Below are positions 1 to 6,891 of a stretch of DNA of 27,518 bases, in pieces. The stretch comes from an uncultured Collinsella sp. (GTDB lineage: Bacteria > Actinomycetota > Coriobacteriia > Coriobacteriales > Coriobacteriaceae). The notes below the pieces were generated by a model. That model ran no database searches, had not been told where the DNA came from, and saw nothing but the letters and a program-made list of their open reading frames with translations. The translations under genes were made by a program, and so were the position numbers. The stretch covers positions 1-27,518 of the forward strand of contig CABQHT010000023.1 of assembly GCA_902464035.1 (NCBI GenBank), written 5' to 3'. Each line of letters starts with the position of its first letter. The first letter of the stretch is position 1.

Positions 1-120
1 CTCAAGCCCATAAGGAGGGCCTACGAGGCATGGGTCGAGGCGGGGCTCCCGCTCGATTGGGACAGGCAGGCGTTCGAGGCCGAGCGAAAAATGAATTCCA
101 AAAAAGACCTTGCCAAATAG
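1..120 (+). CDS. 3' end of an unidentified plus-strand gene
   Basis: Frame 1 of the plus strand is open from the window edge for 39 codons and ends at TAG. The peptide is charged, with an IRRAYEAWVEAGLPLDWDRQ stretch and a lysine-rich tail (NSKKDLAK). A stem-loop with a plus-strand T-rich arm begins 12 bases after the stop, as expected for a real gene end. It would be the only plus-strand gene here and converges on the opp operon. Arginine is encoded three times by AGG and isoleucine by ATA, whereas the neighbouring operons mostly use CGC/CGT and ATC; this may indicate acquired DNA, but 39 codons is a tiny sample. I do not recognise the family. It could also be a chance open frame. Confidence 0.5.
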   Translation, partial: LKPIRRAYEAWVEAGLPLDWDRQAFEAERKMNSKKDLAK

Positions 121-132
121 GAGCGTCAGGAC

Positions 133-177
133 GCAAGAGACCCCCGCCGCACGAAGTGCGCAGCGGGGGTTTCTTGC
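133..177. terminator. Bidirectional terminator between convergent genes
   Basis: An inverted repeat pairs GCAAGAGACCCCCGC (133-147) with GCGGGGGTTTCTTGC (163-177), with one mismatch. An inner stem CGCAC/GTGCG (148-160) caps it. The plus-strand arm ends GGGGGTTTCTT, so it should work best for the plus-strand gene ending at 120. It also lies about 58 bases beyond the oppF stop and is probably the end of the opp operon as well. Confidence 0.8.
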
Positions 178-234
178 ATGTCCGAGGACGTTCTGAAAAG
201 CAACACCAGGGCGGGCCCGGACGATAACAACCGG

Positions 235-1263
235 CTACAGGTCGATGTGCGATTCCTTGATCGGGAACGGCTCCGCGAAGTGGCACGCGCAGCAGTGGCC
301 CGGGGCAACTTCCTTAAACTCAGGAAGCTTCTCGGAGCAGATGCCCTGCGCGATCGGACAGCGCGTGTGGAAACGGCAGCCGGTCGGCGGATCTAGCGGC
401 GACGGCGGATCGCCAGCGAGGATGATGCGCTTGCGGGTCTTCTGAATATCCGGATCGGGCACCGGCACGGCAGACAGCAGTGACTGCGTGTACGGGTGGT
501 GCGGCTCGCTATAGAGTGTCTTCCAGTCCGAAACCTCGACCATCTTGCCTAGATACATAACGGCAACGCGATCGGAGATGTGCTGCACGACGGACAGGTC
601 GTGGGCGATAAACAGATATGCGGTACCGAACTTGTCCTGAAGTTCCTTCAGCAGGTTCAGAACCTGAGCCTGAATGGAAACGTCCAAAGCTGAAACCGGC
701 TCGTCGCAGATGATCAGCTTGGGCTTCAGAGCGAACGCGCGGGCAATGCCGACACGCTGACGCTGACCGCCCGAGAACTCGTGCGGATAGCGGTTGATGT
801 GCTCGGGGTTCAGACCGACGACGTCCAGCAGCTCGCGGACGCGCTCGATGCGCTCCTCCTTGGTGCCCACGCCGTGAATGGTCATGGGCTCGGAGACGAT
901 CTCACCGATCGTCATACGAGGATTCAGCGAAGCATAGGGATCCTGGAAAATGAACTGCATCTCGCGGCGCATGTCCTTGATCTCATGCTTGCTCATCTCG
1001 GAAACGTCTTTACCCTGGAAGAACACCTTGCCAGCCGTCGGCTTGGTGAGGCGCATGATGGTGCGGCCCGTGGTGGACTTACCGCAACCGGACTCGCCAA
1101 CCAGACCGAAGGTCTCGCCCGGATAGATCTCAAACGAAATGTCGTTTACAGCAGAGACGACACGCTTGGAGAAGCGCTTGGCGAACATGCCGGACTCAGC
1201 GGGAAACTCCTTGGAAAGGTGCTCGACCTTCAGCAGCGGAGTACGCTCGTTGGTATCTGCCAT
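235..1263 (-). CDS. oppF: Oligopeptide ABC transporter ATP-binding protein OppF
   Basis: This 342-residue protein is one of the two cytoplasmic ATPases that drive peptide import through OppBC. Walker A is GESGCGKS (56-63), the signature FSGGQRQR starts at 163, Walker B is LIICDEP with D187 and E188, and the switch histidine is H221. The C-terminal peptide-transporter extension carries a cysteine cluster (C296, C302, C309, C324/C325/C327), the type reported to bind an iron-sulfur cluster in OppD/DppD-like ATPases. The ATG shares its A with the oppD stop (TAATG), which implies translational coupling. It is last in the operon and a terminator follows. The family is clear; the peptide substrate is inferred from family and operon. 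Confidence 0.93.
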   Translation of the reverse strand: MADTNERTPLLKVEHLSKEFPAESGMFAKRFSKRVVSAVNDISFEIYPGETFGLVGESGCGKSTTGRTIMRLTKPTAGKVFFQGKDVSEMSKHEIKDMRREMQFIFQDPYASLNPRMTIGEIVSEPMTIHGVGTKEERIERVRELLDVVGLNPEHINRYPHEFSGGQRQRVGIARAFALKPKLIICDEPVSALDVSIQAQVLNLLKELQDKFGTAYLFIAHDLSVVQHISDRVAVMYLGKMVEVSDWKTLYSEPHHPYTQSLLSAVPVPDPDIQKTRKRIILAGDPPSPLDPPTGCRFHTRCPIAQGICSEKLPEFKEVAPGHCCACHFAEPFPIKESHIDL

Positions 1264-2354
1264 TACGCCTCGCCTCCCTTCTTGGAATCCTTGCGCGTAC
1301 GGGACGTCTCAGGAGCGTTCTTGAGGAACTCGGGGTCACCGGAGTAGTGGCACGCAGAATAGTGACCAGACTCGGTAACGACACGCTCGGGGCGCTGCTT
1401 GCGGCACTTGTCCGTGGCATACGGGCAGCGGGGCGAGAACACGCAGCCCTCGGGCAGGTTCATGAGCGAAGGCGGGTTGCCGTGAATCGGCGTAAGCGGC
1501 TTCTTCTCATCGATAGCCTGCTCCGGGATGGAGCGGATAAGGCCCCAGGTATAGGGATGACGGCTCTCGTAGAAGATCTCTTCGGCCGTGCCGAACTCAA
1601 CGGGGCGACCGGCGTACATAACCATGATCTTGTCGGCCATGTCGGCGACAACACCCAGGTCGTGGGTAATCATGATGATGGCGTTACCGTTCTTCTCCTG
1701 CATCTCCTGCATGAGCTCAATAATCTGAGCCTGAATGGTAACGTCCAGAGCCGTCGTGGGCTCGTCGGCAATCAGAATGTCGGGGTCGCAGGCAAGAGCC
1801 ATAGCGATCATGACGCGCTGACGCATACCACCGGAGAACTGGTGCGGGTACTCGTTGACGCGCTTCTCGGGCTCGGGGATACCCACGAGGTCCAGAAGCT
1901 CGGTGGCGCGCTGAAGCGCCTCCTGCTTGGAGTAGCCACGGTGCAGACGAAGGCCCTCGCCCACCTGCTTGCCGATCTTGTAGACCGGGTTGAGGGAGGT
2001 CATAGGATCCTGGAAGATCATCGCGATATCGTTACCGCGAATGTGCTGCATCTCTTCCTCGGACATCTCAAGGATGGAGCGGCCGCGATAGCGAACGTCG
2101 CCGCCCTCGATCTTTCCCGGAGGCATCGAGATAAGGCCCATGATGGTCATGGCGGTCACGGACTTACCGGAGCCGGACTCACCGACGACACCCAGGGTCT
2201 CGCCACGATCGAGCGTGTAGGACACACCATCGACAGCGCGAACGACGCCGTCCTCGGTATGGAAATACATCTTAAGGTCATCGACCTCGAGCAGATGCTG
2301 GCCCTCGGGAACCGGCTGGTCCTTCAGGTCCACATAGTTCTTGTTCTTCTTCAT
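1263..2354 (-). CDS. oppD: Oligopeptide ABC transporter ATP-binding protein OppD
   Basis: This 363-residue ATPase partners OppF. Walker A is GESGSGKS (58-65), the signature is FSGGMRQR near 173, Walker B is ILIADEP and the switch histidine is H231. The C-terminal tail holds four spaced cysteines (C304, C310, C317, C335) in the arrangement typical of OppD/DppD. The last 20 residues are basic and unconserved-looking. The ATG lies two bases after the oppC stop (TAAGGATG); an AAGGA motif further upstream, inside the oppC end, probably serves as ribosome-binding site. It belongs to the oppABCDF operon. Separating OppD from OppF rests on order and length and is reliable by family convention. Confidence 0.93.
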   Translation of the reverse strand: MKKNKNYVDLKDQPVPEGQHLLEVDDLKMYFHTEDGVVRAVDGVSYTLDRGETLGVVGESGSGKSVTAMTIMGLISMPPGKIEGGDVRYRGRSILEMSEEEMQHIRGNDIAMIFQDPMTSLNPVYKIGKQVGEGLRLHRGYSKQEALQRATELLDLVGIPEPEKRVNEYPHQFSGGMRQRVMIAMALACDPDILIADEPTTALDVTIQAQIIELMQEMQEKNGNAIIMITHDLGVVADMADKIMVMYAGRPVEFGTAEEIFYESRHPYTWGLIRSIPEQAIDEKKPLTPIHGNPPSLMNLPEGCVFSPRCPYATDKCRKQRPERVVTESGHYSACHYSGDPEFLKNAPETSRTRKDSKKGGEA

Positions 2355-2356
2355 CC

Positions 2357-3292
2357 TTATGCGTCCTTCATCTTGACGTCGAGGGCGTCGCGCAGACCGT
2401 CACCCAGCAGGGTGAAGGCGAGCACCGTCGTAAGAATTGCCAGACCGGGCATGATCATCATCCAGGGGGCGGTCATCAGATACTGCTGACCGTCCTGAAT
2501 CATCGAACCCCAAGAAGGCGTAGGCGGAATAACGCCCATGCCAAGGTAGGACAGAGCGGACTCGGTCAGAATAGCGCCACCGATGTTCATGGTTGCGTAA
2601 ACCACGATGGAGGCAACGGAATTCGGGAAGATGTGACGCATGACGATACGGGCGTCGGATGCGCCCATAGCGCGAGCCGCATCAACGTAGTCGTTCTCCT
2701 TGACCGTCAGAATTGCCGAGCGGAAGACGCGTGCAATCGAAGGCCAGCCGAGAATACCGATGGCGATAAAGACGTTCTGGAGACCACGGCCGATAACGGC
2801 GATCATAGCGACAACGAACAGCACGTACGGGAACGCCAGGAAGATATCGGCGCAACGCATGATGATCGTATCCCAGATGCCGCCGTAGAAACCGGCGAGA
2901 GCACCCATGACCAGACCGATGACCGTCGAGATGGCGGTTGCCATAATACCGACGGAAAGTGAGACGCGGGCACCGTAGATAACACGGACCAGAATGTCAC
3001 GGCCGAGAGCGTCGGTGCCAAACGGATGCTCGGCACACGGAGCCAAAAGTGCCGTCTCGGCCATAGTGGTCGAGTCGGATGCCGTCGGAGAGCCGAGCCA
3101 AGGCTGAGCCCACAGGTCGGCAGTCAAAGCGATCAGGACGACGATGACGATCCAGCAGACGCCGATGACGGCGAGCTTGTTCTTACGAAGACGCTTAAAA
3201 GCGTCGCCCCACAGCGTGCGGGACTTGGCGGGAGCAGATGCGGCCTTGGTGGCGGTAGCCTGCTCCTGAGACTGAGAATCAGTTTCCTGCAT
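2357..3292 (-). CDS. oppC: Oligopeptide ABC transporter permease OppC
   Basis: This 311-residue inner-membrane permease pairs with OppB to form the channel. A hydrophilic, Ala/Ser/Gln-rich N-terminus (1-40) precedes the first membrane segment (about 41-60). The OppC N-domain motif HPFGTDALGRDILVRVIYGA follows, then about five further membrane segments. The cytoplasmic EAA loop reads DYVDAARAMGASDARIVMRH and docks the ATPases; the C-terminus retains the family's GDGLRDALDVK signature. The ATG at 3292 has a strong GGGAGG ribosome-binding site seven bases upstream, right after the oppB stop. Length and domain order are normal for the family. Nothing unusual is seen. Confidence 0.94.
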   Translation of the reverse strand: MQETDSQSQEQATATKAASAPAKSRTLWGDAFKRLRKNKLAVIGVCWIVIVVLIALTADLWAQPWLGSPTASDSTTMAETALLAPCAEHPFGTDALGRDILVRVIYGARVSLSVGIMATAISTVIGLVMGALAGFYGGIWDTIIMRCADIFLAFPYVLFVVAMIAVIGRGLQNVFIAIGILGWPSIARVFRSAILTVKENDYVDAARAMGASDARIVMRHIFPNSVASIVVYATMNIGGAILTESALSYLGMGVIPPTPSWGSMIQDGQQYLMTAPWMMIMPGLAILTTVLAFTLLGDGLRDALDVKMKDA

Positions 3293-3306
3293 AAGACGTA
3301 CCTCCC

Positions 3307-4344
3307 TTAGGCCTTATCCGACGGACCGCCAAGGCGGATGCGCGGGTCGAAGAATGCATAGCTGATGTCGACGAGCAGGTTGATCACCATAACGACGACG
3401 ACGACGAGCGTAACGCCGCCCATAACGACAGGCCAGTCACGCATGCTGATAGCACGGTAGATCTCATAGCCAATGCCGGGCCAGTTAAAGACTGTCTCGG
3501 TCAGGATGGCACCCGAGAGCATAGCGCCAAAGTCGACACCAATATAGGTAACGACAGGGATGAGTGCATTCTTAAGCGCATGCTTGATGATGATCGCGCG
3601 ATTGGAGAGACCCTTGGCCTTTGCCGTACGGATGTAATCCTGGTTCATGACGTCGAGCAGCTGCGAGCGCATGATGCGGGCAGCATAAGCGGTCGAAACC
3701 GAAGCCAGCGTGATGGTCGGGAGCACATAGTGCATCCAGTCCTGATACTGCGAGCTGGCGCCGCCGGCACCCGAGATCGGCATGGAGAATGCGCCGCCGG
3801 TGAGGTCCTTGAGGACGACACCAAAGAACAGCTGCAACAGCATACCGAGCCAGAAGGCAGGAACGGCAACGAGGATCGACGTGGTGAGCGTTACCAAAAT
3901 ATCCCAGAAGGAGTAACGTTTAACCGCCGATATGATACCCGCACCGATACCCATGATTGCCTCGAGCACGATGGCACACGCGGCAAGTTTGACCGTGTAC
4001 GGATACTTCTGGGCAAAGATTTCCGTAACCGGCAGCTTGCGCTGGTACGAATTACCCAGATCGCCATGAAGCAGACCGTTCATGTAATACAAGTAACGGT
4101 CCACGAGCGACGTCTGAACGGGATCGCCGTTCTCGTCAAGGATTGCGTTGCCATCCTCGTCCGTCTGGACCAGGTGGTAGCGAACGCGAAGCTGAAGCTC
4201 CACCTCGGGGGCTAGAGCCTTGTCTCCACCGATCAACTTGATCGGATCTCCCGGCACAATATTCTGGAGGGCGAACAGAATCAGCGTAACGCCCAAAAAT
4301 ACCGGGATGAACTGAAGCACACGTTTAACGATGTACTTACCCAT
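3307..4344 (-). CDS. oppB: Oligopeptide ABC transporter permease OppB
   Basis: This 345-residue permease has a membrane segment at its N-terminus (YIVKRVLQFIPVFLGVTLIL), the family motif NIVPGDP, and the conserved DLGNSYQRKLPVTEIF stretch. A further four or five membrane helices follow, with the EAA loop DYIRTAKAKGLSNRAI that contacts the ATPase. An acidic insert (DEDGNAILDENGDPVQT, about 81-97) lengthens the first extracytoplasmic loop. The ATG at 4344 has GGGGAG four bases upstream. It is separated from oppA by 157 bases containing a stem-loop, and is followed by oppC after 14 bases. The operon order A-B-C-D-F supports the assignment. Confidence 0.94.
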   Translation of the reverse strand: MGKYIVKRVLQFIPVFLGVTLILFALQNIVPGDPIKLIGGDKALAPEVELQLRVRYHLVQTDEDGNAILDENGDPVQTSLVDRYLYYMNGLLHGDLGNSYQRKLPVTEIFAQKYPYTVKLAACAIVLEAIMGIGAGIISAVKRYSFWDILVTLTTSILVAVPAFWLGMLLQLFFGVVLKDLTGGAFSMPISGAGGASSQYQDWMHYVLPTITLASVSTAYAARIMRSQLLDVMNQDYIRTAKAKGLSNRAIIIKHALKNALIPVVTYIGVDFGAMLSGAILTETVFNWPGIGYEIYRAISMRDWPVVMGGVTLVVVVVMVINLLVDISYAFFDPRIRLGGPSDKA

Positions 4345-4374
4345 ACCACTCCCCTATCTAGGGATTAACCTAAA

Positions 4375-4404
4375 TGGGATGCCGATCGCCAGACCGGCAT
4401 CCCA
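4375..4404 (-). other. Intercistronic stem-loop between oppA and oppB
   Basis: TGGGATGCCG (4375-4384) pairs perfectly with CGGCATCCCA (4395-4404) around a 10-base loop. In the minus-strand transcript a TTTT precedes the stem, but only ATTTAGG follows, so it is not a strong intrinsic terminator. Its place directly after the binding-protein gene fits an mRNA-stabilising or partial-termination element that makes OppA more abundant than the membrane parts. That role is inferred. Confidence 0.6.
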
Positions 4405-4501
4405 AAATTACCATCAGCCAGTTTACCCCAGGTTAGGGAGAACTGTATGTTTCCCATGAGGTCTACGTAAATGCTTGACCCTCACGGAAGCTGCAAAACT
4501 C

Positions 4502-6178
4502 TTAGGCGAGCTCAGCGGTACCCAGATCGGCGTGCTTCTGCGGATCAACGTAGAGGTACTTGACGCGGTCGGAGCCAGCGATGGTGTGCGTGTAGAACAT
4601 CACCGGGATGACCGGGCAGTCGGCGGCGACCATAGCGTCGGCCTCCTGCATCTTGGCGATACGCTCATCGTCGTCAACGGTGGCACGAGCCTCGTCGACC
4701 TTGGCGTCAAACTCGGGGTTGTTGTAACCGGAGCGGTTGTCGCCACCGAGGGAGTCGGAGTGGAACAGCGGGTACAGGAAGTTGTCCATGATCGGGTAGT
4801 CGGCAATCCAGCCCAGACGACCAAACTGATAGTTGAAGTTCTGATACTGCTCGAGCAGGGCAGACCACTCGGGGGTATCGGAGGTAGCGGTAACACCAAC
4901 CTTGGCGAGGTCGCCAATGATGGACTCCATGATCTCCTTGTGGCCGCCGTCCTGGTTGTAGGACAGGGTCACGTTGATGCCACGGTCGCCGTTGGCACCA
5001 GCGGGAGCAACCTTGTCGAGGTACTCGTTGGCCTTGTCGACGTCATAGGCGGCAAACTCCCATGCGCCCTCCTTGTAGCCGGCGATTCCCGGAGGAACGA
5101 TGCCGTCGGCGGGGGTACGGGTGCCCTTGAAGATGGTCTTGCAGATGGCCTCACGGTTGATGGCCAGGGAGATGCCCTTGCGCAGGTCGGCGTTGTTGAA
5201 CGGCTCGGCCGTGTTGTTGCAGGTCAGATAGTAGGTGGAAGGCTCAGCGCCGAGCAGCATGTGCTCGCCGTCACCCATGGTGTAGCCGTCCTTAGACTCG
5301 CCACGATCCTTCTTGGCGGCATCGATCTGAGCAACGGGAACGTCGCAGATGTCGAGGTTGCCGGCCTGGAACTCCTTGTAAGCGGTCTCAACGTCCTTGA
5401 TGACCTGGAAGTGGATGGCGTCGATCTTGGCCTTGTCGCCATAGTAGTCGTCGAACTTCTTGAGGTTGATCTCCTGACCATCCTCCCACTTGCCGTCCAT
5501 CATGAACGGGCCGTTACCGACCGGGGCGAGGTAGTAGTTCTTGACGTCGGACTCGGCGCACTCGGGAACCGGGGCAAGAGCCGGGTGAGAAGCGACGAAG
5601 GGGAAGTCGGCATAAGCGGTAGACAGCTTAACGACGAGAGTCTCGTCGTCGGGGCAGGTGACGCCCGTCAGCTCGTCAGCGTTGCCGGCAACCAGGTCGT
5701 CGTAGCCCTCAACCATGGAGAGGTGGTAGGAAACCTCGGAAGGACCGTACTCGGTAGCGATGGCCGACTTGGTGTTGACCAGACGCTCCCAGCCAAGCTT
5801 GAAGGACTTGGAGGTGACGTCGTCGCCGTTGTGGAACTTAGCCTTCTTGATCTTGAAGGTGAACTCGGTGGCGTCGTCGTTAGCCTCGAAGGACTCGCAA
5901 GCCAGCGGAACGATCTCGCCCTTCTCGTTGTCGTACTCGGTCAGAGCGTCGAACAGCTGGTAGTTGACCTGAGTGCCCTGATCCTCCTGGACGTTGTAGG
6001 GGTCGATGCAGACCGGGTTGTTGATGTAGAAGTTCAGCGTCGAACCGGACTCAGAACCGGAAGCGTCGCCACCCTTCTTGCCGCACGCGGCAAGAAAAGC
6101 CATGGAGCTCGCAGCGAGGGTGCCGCCAACAAAGGCGCGACGACCCATAACGGGCTGGTGGAACATAGAATCAGCCAT
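4502..6178 (-). CDS. oppA: Oligopeptide-binding lipoprotein OppA (SBP family 5)
   Basis: This 558-residue extracytoplasmic protein would capture peptides and deliver them to OppBC. The signal peptide has twin arginines (GRRAFVGG, residues 12-19) and a lipobox LAAC, with the lipid-attached cysteine at 32; a Ser/Gly/Glu linker follows. The family 5 hallmarks are visible, including a KAKFHNGDDVTSKSFKLGWE region and the second-lobe DLRKGISLAINREAI motif. I chose the ATG at 6178 because AAGGAGG lies six bases upstream; an in-frame ATG at 6226 would add 16 residues ahead of the signal and bury that site. It is first in the opp operon. A peptide ligand is likely but not provable from sequence. Confidence 0.92.
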   Translation of the reverse strand: MADSMFHQPVMGRRAFVGGTLAASSMAFLAACGKKGGDASGSESGSTLNFYINNPVCIDPYNVQEDQGTQVNYQLFDALTEYDNEKGEIVPLACESFEANDDATEFTFKIKKAKFHNGDDVTSKSFKLGWERLVNTKSAIATEYGPSEVSYHLSMVEGYDDLVAGNADELTGVTCPDDETLVVKLSTAYADFPFVASHPALAPVPECAESDVKNYYLAPVGNGPFMMDGKWEDGQEINLKKFDDYYGDKAKIDAIHFQVIKDVETAYKEFQAGNLDICDVPVAQIDAAKKDRGESKDGYTMGDGEHMLLGAEPSTYYLTCNNTAEPFNNADLRKGISLAINREAICKTIFKGTRTPADGIVPPGIAGYKEGAWEFAAYDVDKANEYLDKVAPAGANGDRGINVTLSYNQDGGHKEIMESIIGDLAKVGVTATSDTPEWSALLEQYQNFNYQFGRLGWIADYPIMDNFLYPLFHSDSLGGDNRSGYNNPEFDAKVDEARATVDDDERIAKMQEADAMVAADCPVIPVMFYTHTIAGSDRVKYLYVDPQKHADLGTAELA

Positions 6179-6416
6179 GCCATCCTCCTTATGAGATAGG
6201 ACAAAGAAATGTTCGGTCGGACACATGTCGAGACGACCCGATCCGAACCATCAAAACGCGACCCGTTGCTATGGCTGGTTATGCACAACAGGCCAACGTT
6301 TTGCAATACAGTAGCGCATTTTATGCACGATTTGGGGCTAATTCCGATTAACGGTCGAGAATTTCTTTAGTTGGGCGAAGTATGTGGGGATATTTTGACT
6401 CTGTTACAAGTCTGTA
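6179..6416 (-). promoter_or_regulatory. oppA upstream region with a spaced TTATGCAC repeat
   Basis: This 238-base, comparatively AT-rich stretch separates the secG terminator from oppA and should contain the opp promoter. An octamer TTATGCAC occurs at 6279-6286 and again at 6321-6328, 42 bases apart and in the same orientation. A weak promoter candidate just upstream (minus strand TTTACA, 17 bases, AAATAT, about 6389-6418) partly overlaps the terminator's T-tract. No convincing consensus promoter is visible, so the exact start of transcription is unknown. Confidence 0.35.
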
Positions 6417-6449
6417 AACAAAAAGGGCCCCGCGCATGCGGGACCCTTT
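6417..6449 (-). terminator. Intrinsic terminator of secG
   Basis: In the minus-strand transcript a 12-base-pair stem (6438-6449 with 6422-6433, one G-U pair, four-base loop) is followed by TTTTTGTTT. It starts about 22 bases after the secG stop. This is a textbook intrinsic terminator and separates the glycolysis/secG genes from the opp operon. Confidence 0.88.
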
Positions 6450-6471
6450 ACAAACGTATAGGCGACGATGC

Positions 6472-6726
6472 TTAGTAGCCGACAATGCCCTGCGGGAAGA
6501 AGAACATGCACAGGACGACACACACGGCAAAAACGACGGCCATAATTACCGTCAGGCGATCGAGGTTCTGCTCCATGACGCCCGTGGCAGAGCTGGAGTT
6601 ATACAGCGAGCTAGCGATCATATCCGAAACGCCGGTGCCCTTACCGGAATGCATCAGGACGAGAATCGTCAGCGCCACGGCAGAGACAGCCCAAACGACA
6701 AACAGAAGAATCTGGAACGGACCCAT
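6472..6726 (-). CDS. secG: Preprotein translocase subunit SecG
   Basis: This 84-residue protein is the small auxiliary subunit of the SecYEG protein-export channel. Two hydrophobic helices are visible (about 5-25 and 58-78), separated by the family loop that includes LMHSGKGTGVSDMIASSL. Length is typical for SecG. The ATG at 6726 has AAGGAG about seven bases upstream. It lies downstream of gpmI beyond a terminator, so it is probably transcribed separately, and its own terminator follows. Actinobacteria commonly have secG after tpiA, which supports the call. Confidence 0.93.
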   Translation of the reverse strand: MGPFQILLFVVWAVSAVALTILVLMHSGKGTGVSDMIASSLYNSSSATGVMEQNLDRLTVIMAVVFAVCVVLCMFFFPQGIVGY

Positions 6727-6792
6727 AGATAAGCTCCTTAATAGAACAATTCAAACTCCAGTACTGTACCACAACCCCCAACACTCCCCCAC

Positions 6793-6823
6793 CTGCCATT
6801 TAGGGACGGGGTAGAAATGGCAG
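6793..6823. repeat. Perfect inverted repeat upstream of secG
   Basis: CTGCCATTT (6793-6801) pairs perfectly with AAATGGCAG (6815-6823) around a G-rich 13-base loop containing GGGACGGGG. It sits between the gpmI terminator and the secG start. It is too distant from any gene end to be a normal terminator. It resembles a REP-like or other dispersed palindromic unit, but only one copy is in the window, so this is a guess. Confidence 0.4.
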
Positions 6824-6830
6824 AAATACC

Positions 6831-6866
6831 AAAAAAGGGGGTCGTCCGGTTGTGGACAACCCCCTT
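6831..6866 (-). terminator. Intrinsic terminator of the pgk-tpiA-gpmI operon
   Basis: In the minus-strand transcript AAGGGGGTTGTCC (6866-6854) pairs with GGACGACCCCCTT (6847-6835), with one G-U pair, and is followed by a run of T. It begins about 25 bases after the gpmI stop. Confidence 0.9.
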
Positions 6867-6891
6867 ACTAGAAAACGGTATTTGTTTTCTA

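Noticed and set aside
4405..4501. Possible small gene or riboswitch downstream of oppA
   Set aside because: The stretch is short, has no open frame with a start signal and no recognisable conserved fold.
4475..6199. 574-codon open frame on the plus strand opposite oppA
   Set aside because: Val/Gly/Leu-rich shadow of oppA without a ribosome-binding site or recognisable domain.
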